Shown here in pieces: positions 7,916 to 8,409 of a DNA stretch of 8,409 nt. Position 1 is the first letter of the stretch, and the number at the start of each line of letters is the position of its first letter. Source of the stretch: Verrucomicrobiota bacterium (GTDB lineage Bacteria > Verrucomicrobiota > Verrucomicrobiia > Verrucomicrobiales > Akkermansiaceae); NCBI GenBank assembly GCA_009885905.1, contig VFJU01000474.1, forward strand, positions 1-8,409, written 5' to 3'. Made by a program: the position numbers and the translations under genes. A model generated the notes under the pieces. It saw only the letters and a program-made list of their open reading frames with translations. It was not told the origin of the DNA and made no database searches.

Positions 7916-7920
7916 TCACC
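7916..7920 (-). promoter_or_regulatory. Ribosome binding site GGTGA for Verru_Chthon protein A
   Basis: GGTGA lies 6 bases upstream of the ATG at 7909-7907 and matches part of the anti-Shine-Dalgarno complement. Nothing comparable precedes the internal ATG at 7825, so this favours the longer protein with a 53-residue segment before the hydrophobic stretch. Confidence 0.5.
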
Positions 7921-7964
7921 ACGGCATCGACCAAAAAGGGACACCGGGACCTTGTTTTAAATCG

Positions 7965-7995
7965 CCCAAGCCTCTAGCAAGGTGTGAGGCTCAAG
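7965..7995 (-). terminator. Weak stem-loop overlapping the stop of the surface-protein gene
   Basis: Read on the minus strand, CTTGAGCCTC (7995-7986) pairs with GAGGCTTGGG (7974-7965) over 10 positions, three of them G-U wobbles, with an 11-base loop. The wobbles pair only in the minus-strand RNA. The stop codon of the upstream gene lies in the left arm. Only a short T run follows, so an efficient intrinsic terminator is doubtful. It may instead be an RNA-processing or 3'-end structure separating this gene from the downstream operon. Confidence 0.3.
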
Positions 7996-8409
7996 GGATG
8001 CTGATCTCGACCACGTAGAATTTCCTCGCCTCGTTGGCTGCGGTGTCGATGACGGTGCGCTCGTTGCCTGCATCGCTCGAAATCGCGCCGCTGAGTGGAA
8101 TCCAAGTTGCCGGCTGCAGGGACTCGCTGCTTTTAACCGAGTAGTTGCGGCCGCTGATGATCGGACTGAAGACGATGGCCCTCTGACTCGGCTGACCGGG
8201 TACGGAAGAAATCGTAGTTTTAAACACGGAACCGGCATTCGTGGGCACGAGACCGGCGACGAATTCGAAGTAATTCGAGTTTCCATCGCCATCGTCGTCT
8301 CCTTCAGGACCCTGAACGAGCCCGTATTGGGCGGCCCATGCGGCGTATGGGGAGACCACCGCGATGCTCACGGAGGCGGGCGTGGAACCGCCGGTGTTGG
8401 TGGCGGTGA
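7991..8409 (-). CDS. C-terminal end of a large surface/secreted protein, 5'-truncated
   Basis: An open frame enters from the right edge and ends at the TGA at 7993-7991, giving 138 complete residues. The first visible residues, TATNTGGSTPASVSIAV, look like the last strand of an Ig-like or cadherin-like repeat of the kind found in tandem in long adhesin-type proteins. After YAAWAAQYGL comes an Asp-rich stretch, GPEGDDDGDGNSNYFEF, similar to thrombospondin type-3 or dockerin-like Ca-binding segments. A beta-rich C-terminal module follows (GRNYSVKSSESL, TWIPLSG, ARKFYVVEISIP), which I recall as common at the ends of big verrucomicrobial secreted proteins. The GTG at 8371-8369 is internal, since the frame and homology-like sequence continue upstream of it. 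The role is probably extracellular adhesion or polymer binding. It is separated from the next gene by 81 bases and a weak stem-loop, so it may be a separate transcript. Confidence 0.8.
   Translation of the reverse strand, partial: TATNTGGSTPASVSIAVVSPYAAWAAQYGLVQGPEGDDDGDGNSNYFEFVAGLVPTNAGSVFKTTISSVPGQPSQRAIVFSPIISGRNYSVKSSESLQPATWIPLSGAISSDAGNERTVIDTAANEARKFYVVEISIP

Noticed and set aside
7930..7960. Second terminator hairpin with AAGG/CCTT arms next to a T run
   Set aside because: The stem is only 4 pairs with a 10-base loop and does not extend, so it is not convincing.
8369..8371. GTG as the start of a 126-aa protein at 8371-7991
   Set aside because: The same frame stays open to the window edge and encodes an Ig-like repeat end just upstream, so this GTG is an internal Val codon.

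Overview
The window looks like part of a chromosome from a moderately GC-rich member of the Verrucomicrobiota, probably class Verrucomicrobiae. The main evidence is a full-length Verru_Chthon cassette protein A (4055-7909), a family known from that phylum. It is followed by several secreted Cys-type sulfatases, a gene class strongly expanded in Planctomycetes and Verrucomicrobia. Every convincing gene lies on the minus strand, so transcription runs from right to left. Coding density is very high. No gap exceeds about 81 bases, and I see no RNA gene, transposase, integrase, CRISPR array or origin.

Layout in transcription order. (1) 8409-7991 is the C-terminal end of a large secreted or surface protein: the tail of an Ig-like repeat, an Asp-rich Ca-binding-type segment and a terminal beta module. 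A weak stem-loop overlaps its stop codon. (2) An 81-base gap carries a good ribosome binding site for the next gene. (3) 7909-4055 is Verru_Chthon cassette protein A, about 1284 aa. It has a single hydrophobic pseudopilin-like segment near the N terminus that resembles the tip minor pseudopilin class (GspK/PilX), and a very long extracytoplasmic body. (4) 4021-3341 is a small secreted protein of unknown family, 33 bases downstream. (5) 3328-1763 is a GTG-started sulfatase of the heparan N-sulfatase (sulfamidase)-like type, 12 bases downstream. (6) 1766-306 is a second sulfatase that overlaps the first by 4 bases (ATGA). (7) 283-1 is the N-terminal third or less of a third sulfatase, 22 bases downstream, cut by the window edge.

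Items 3 to 7 have the spacing of one operon. They would encode a pseudopilin-like envelope protein, an exported protein of unknown role and at least three exported sulfatases of different subtypes. The simplest reading is a module for desulfating an extracellular sulfated polysaccharide or glycosaminoglycan, possibly organised or exported by a pseudopilus-like structure. No glycoside hydrolase, polysaccharide lyase, sulfatase-maturating enzyme or transporter is visible here, so the substrate is unknown.

Two sequence-level oddities are not explained by the genes. First, the pentamer CTAAC/GTTAG is dense and clustered in the sulfatase part (15 of 19 copies lie in the first 3310 bases), and all eight Pro-Asn pairs in the three sulfatases are encoded CCT-AAC. 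Second, a 9-base tandem repeat forms the hydrophobic core of the third sulfatase's signal peptide.
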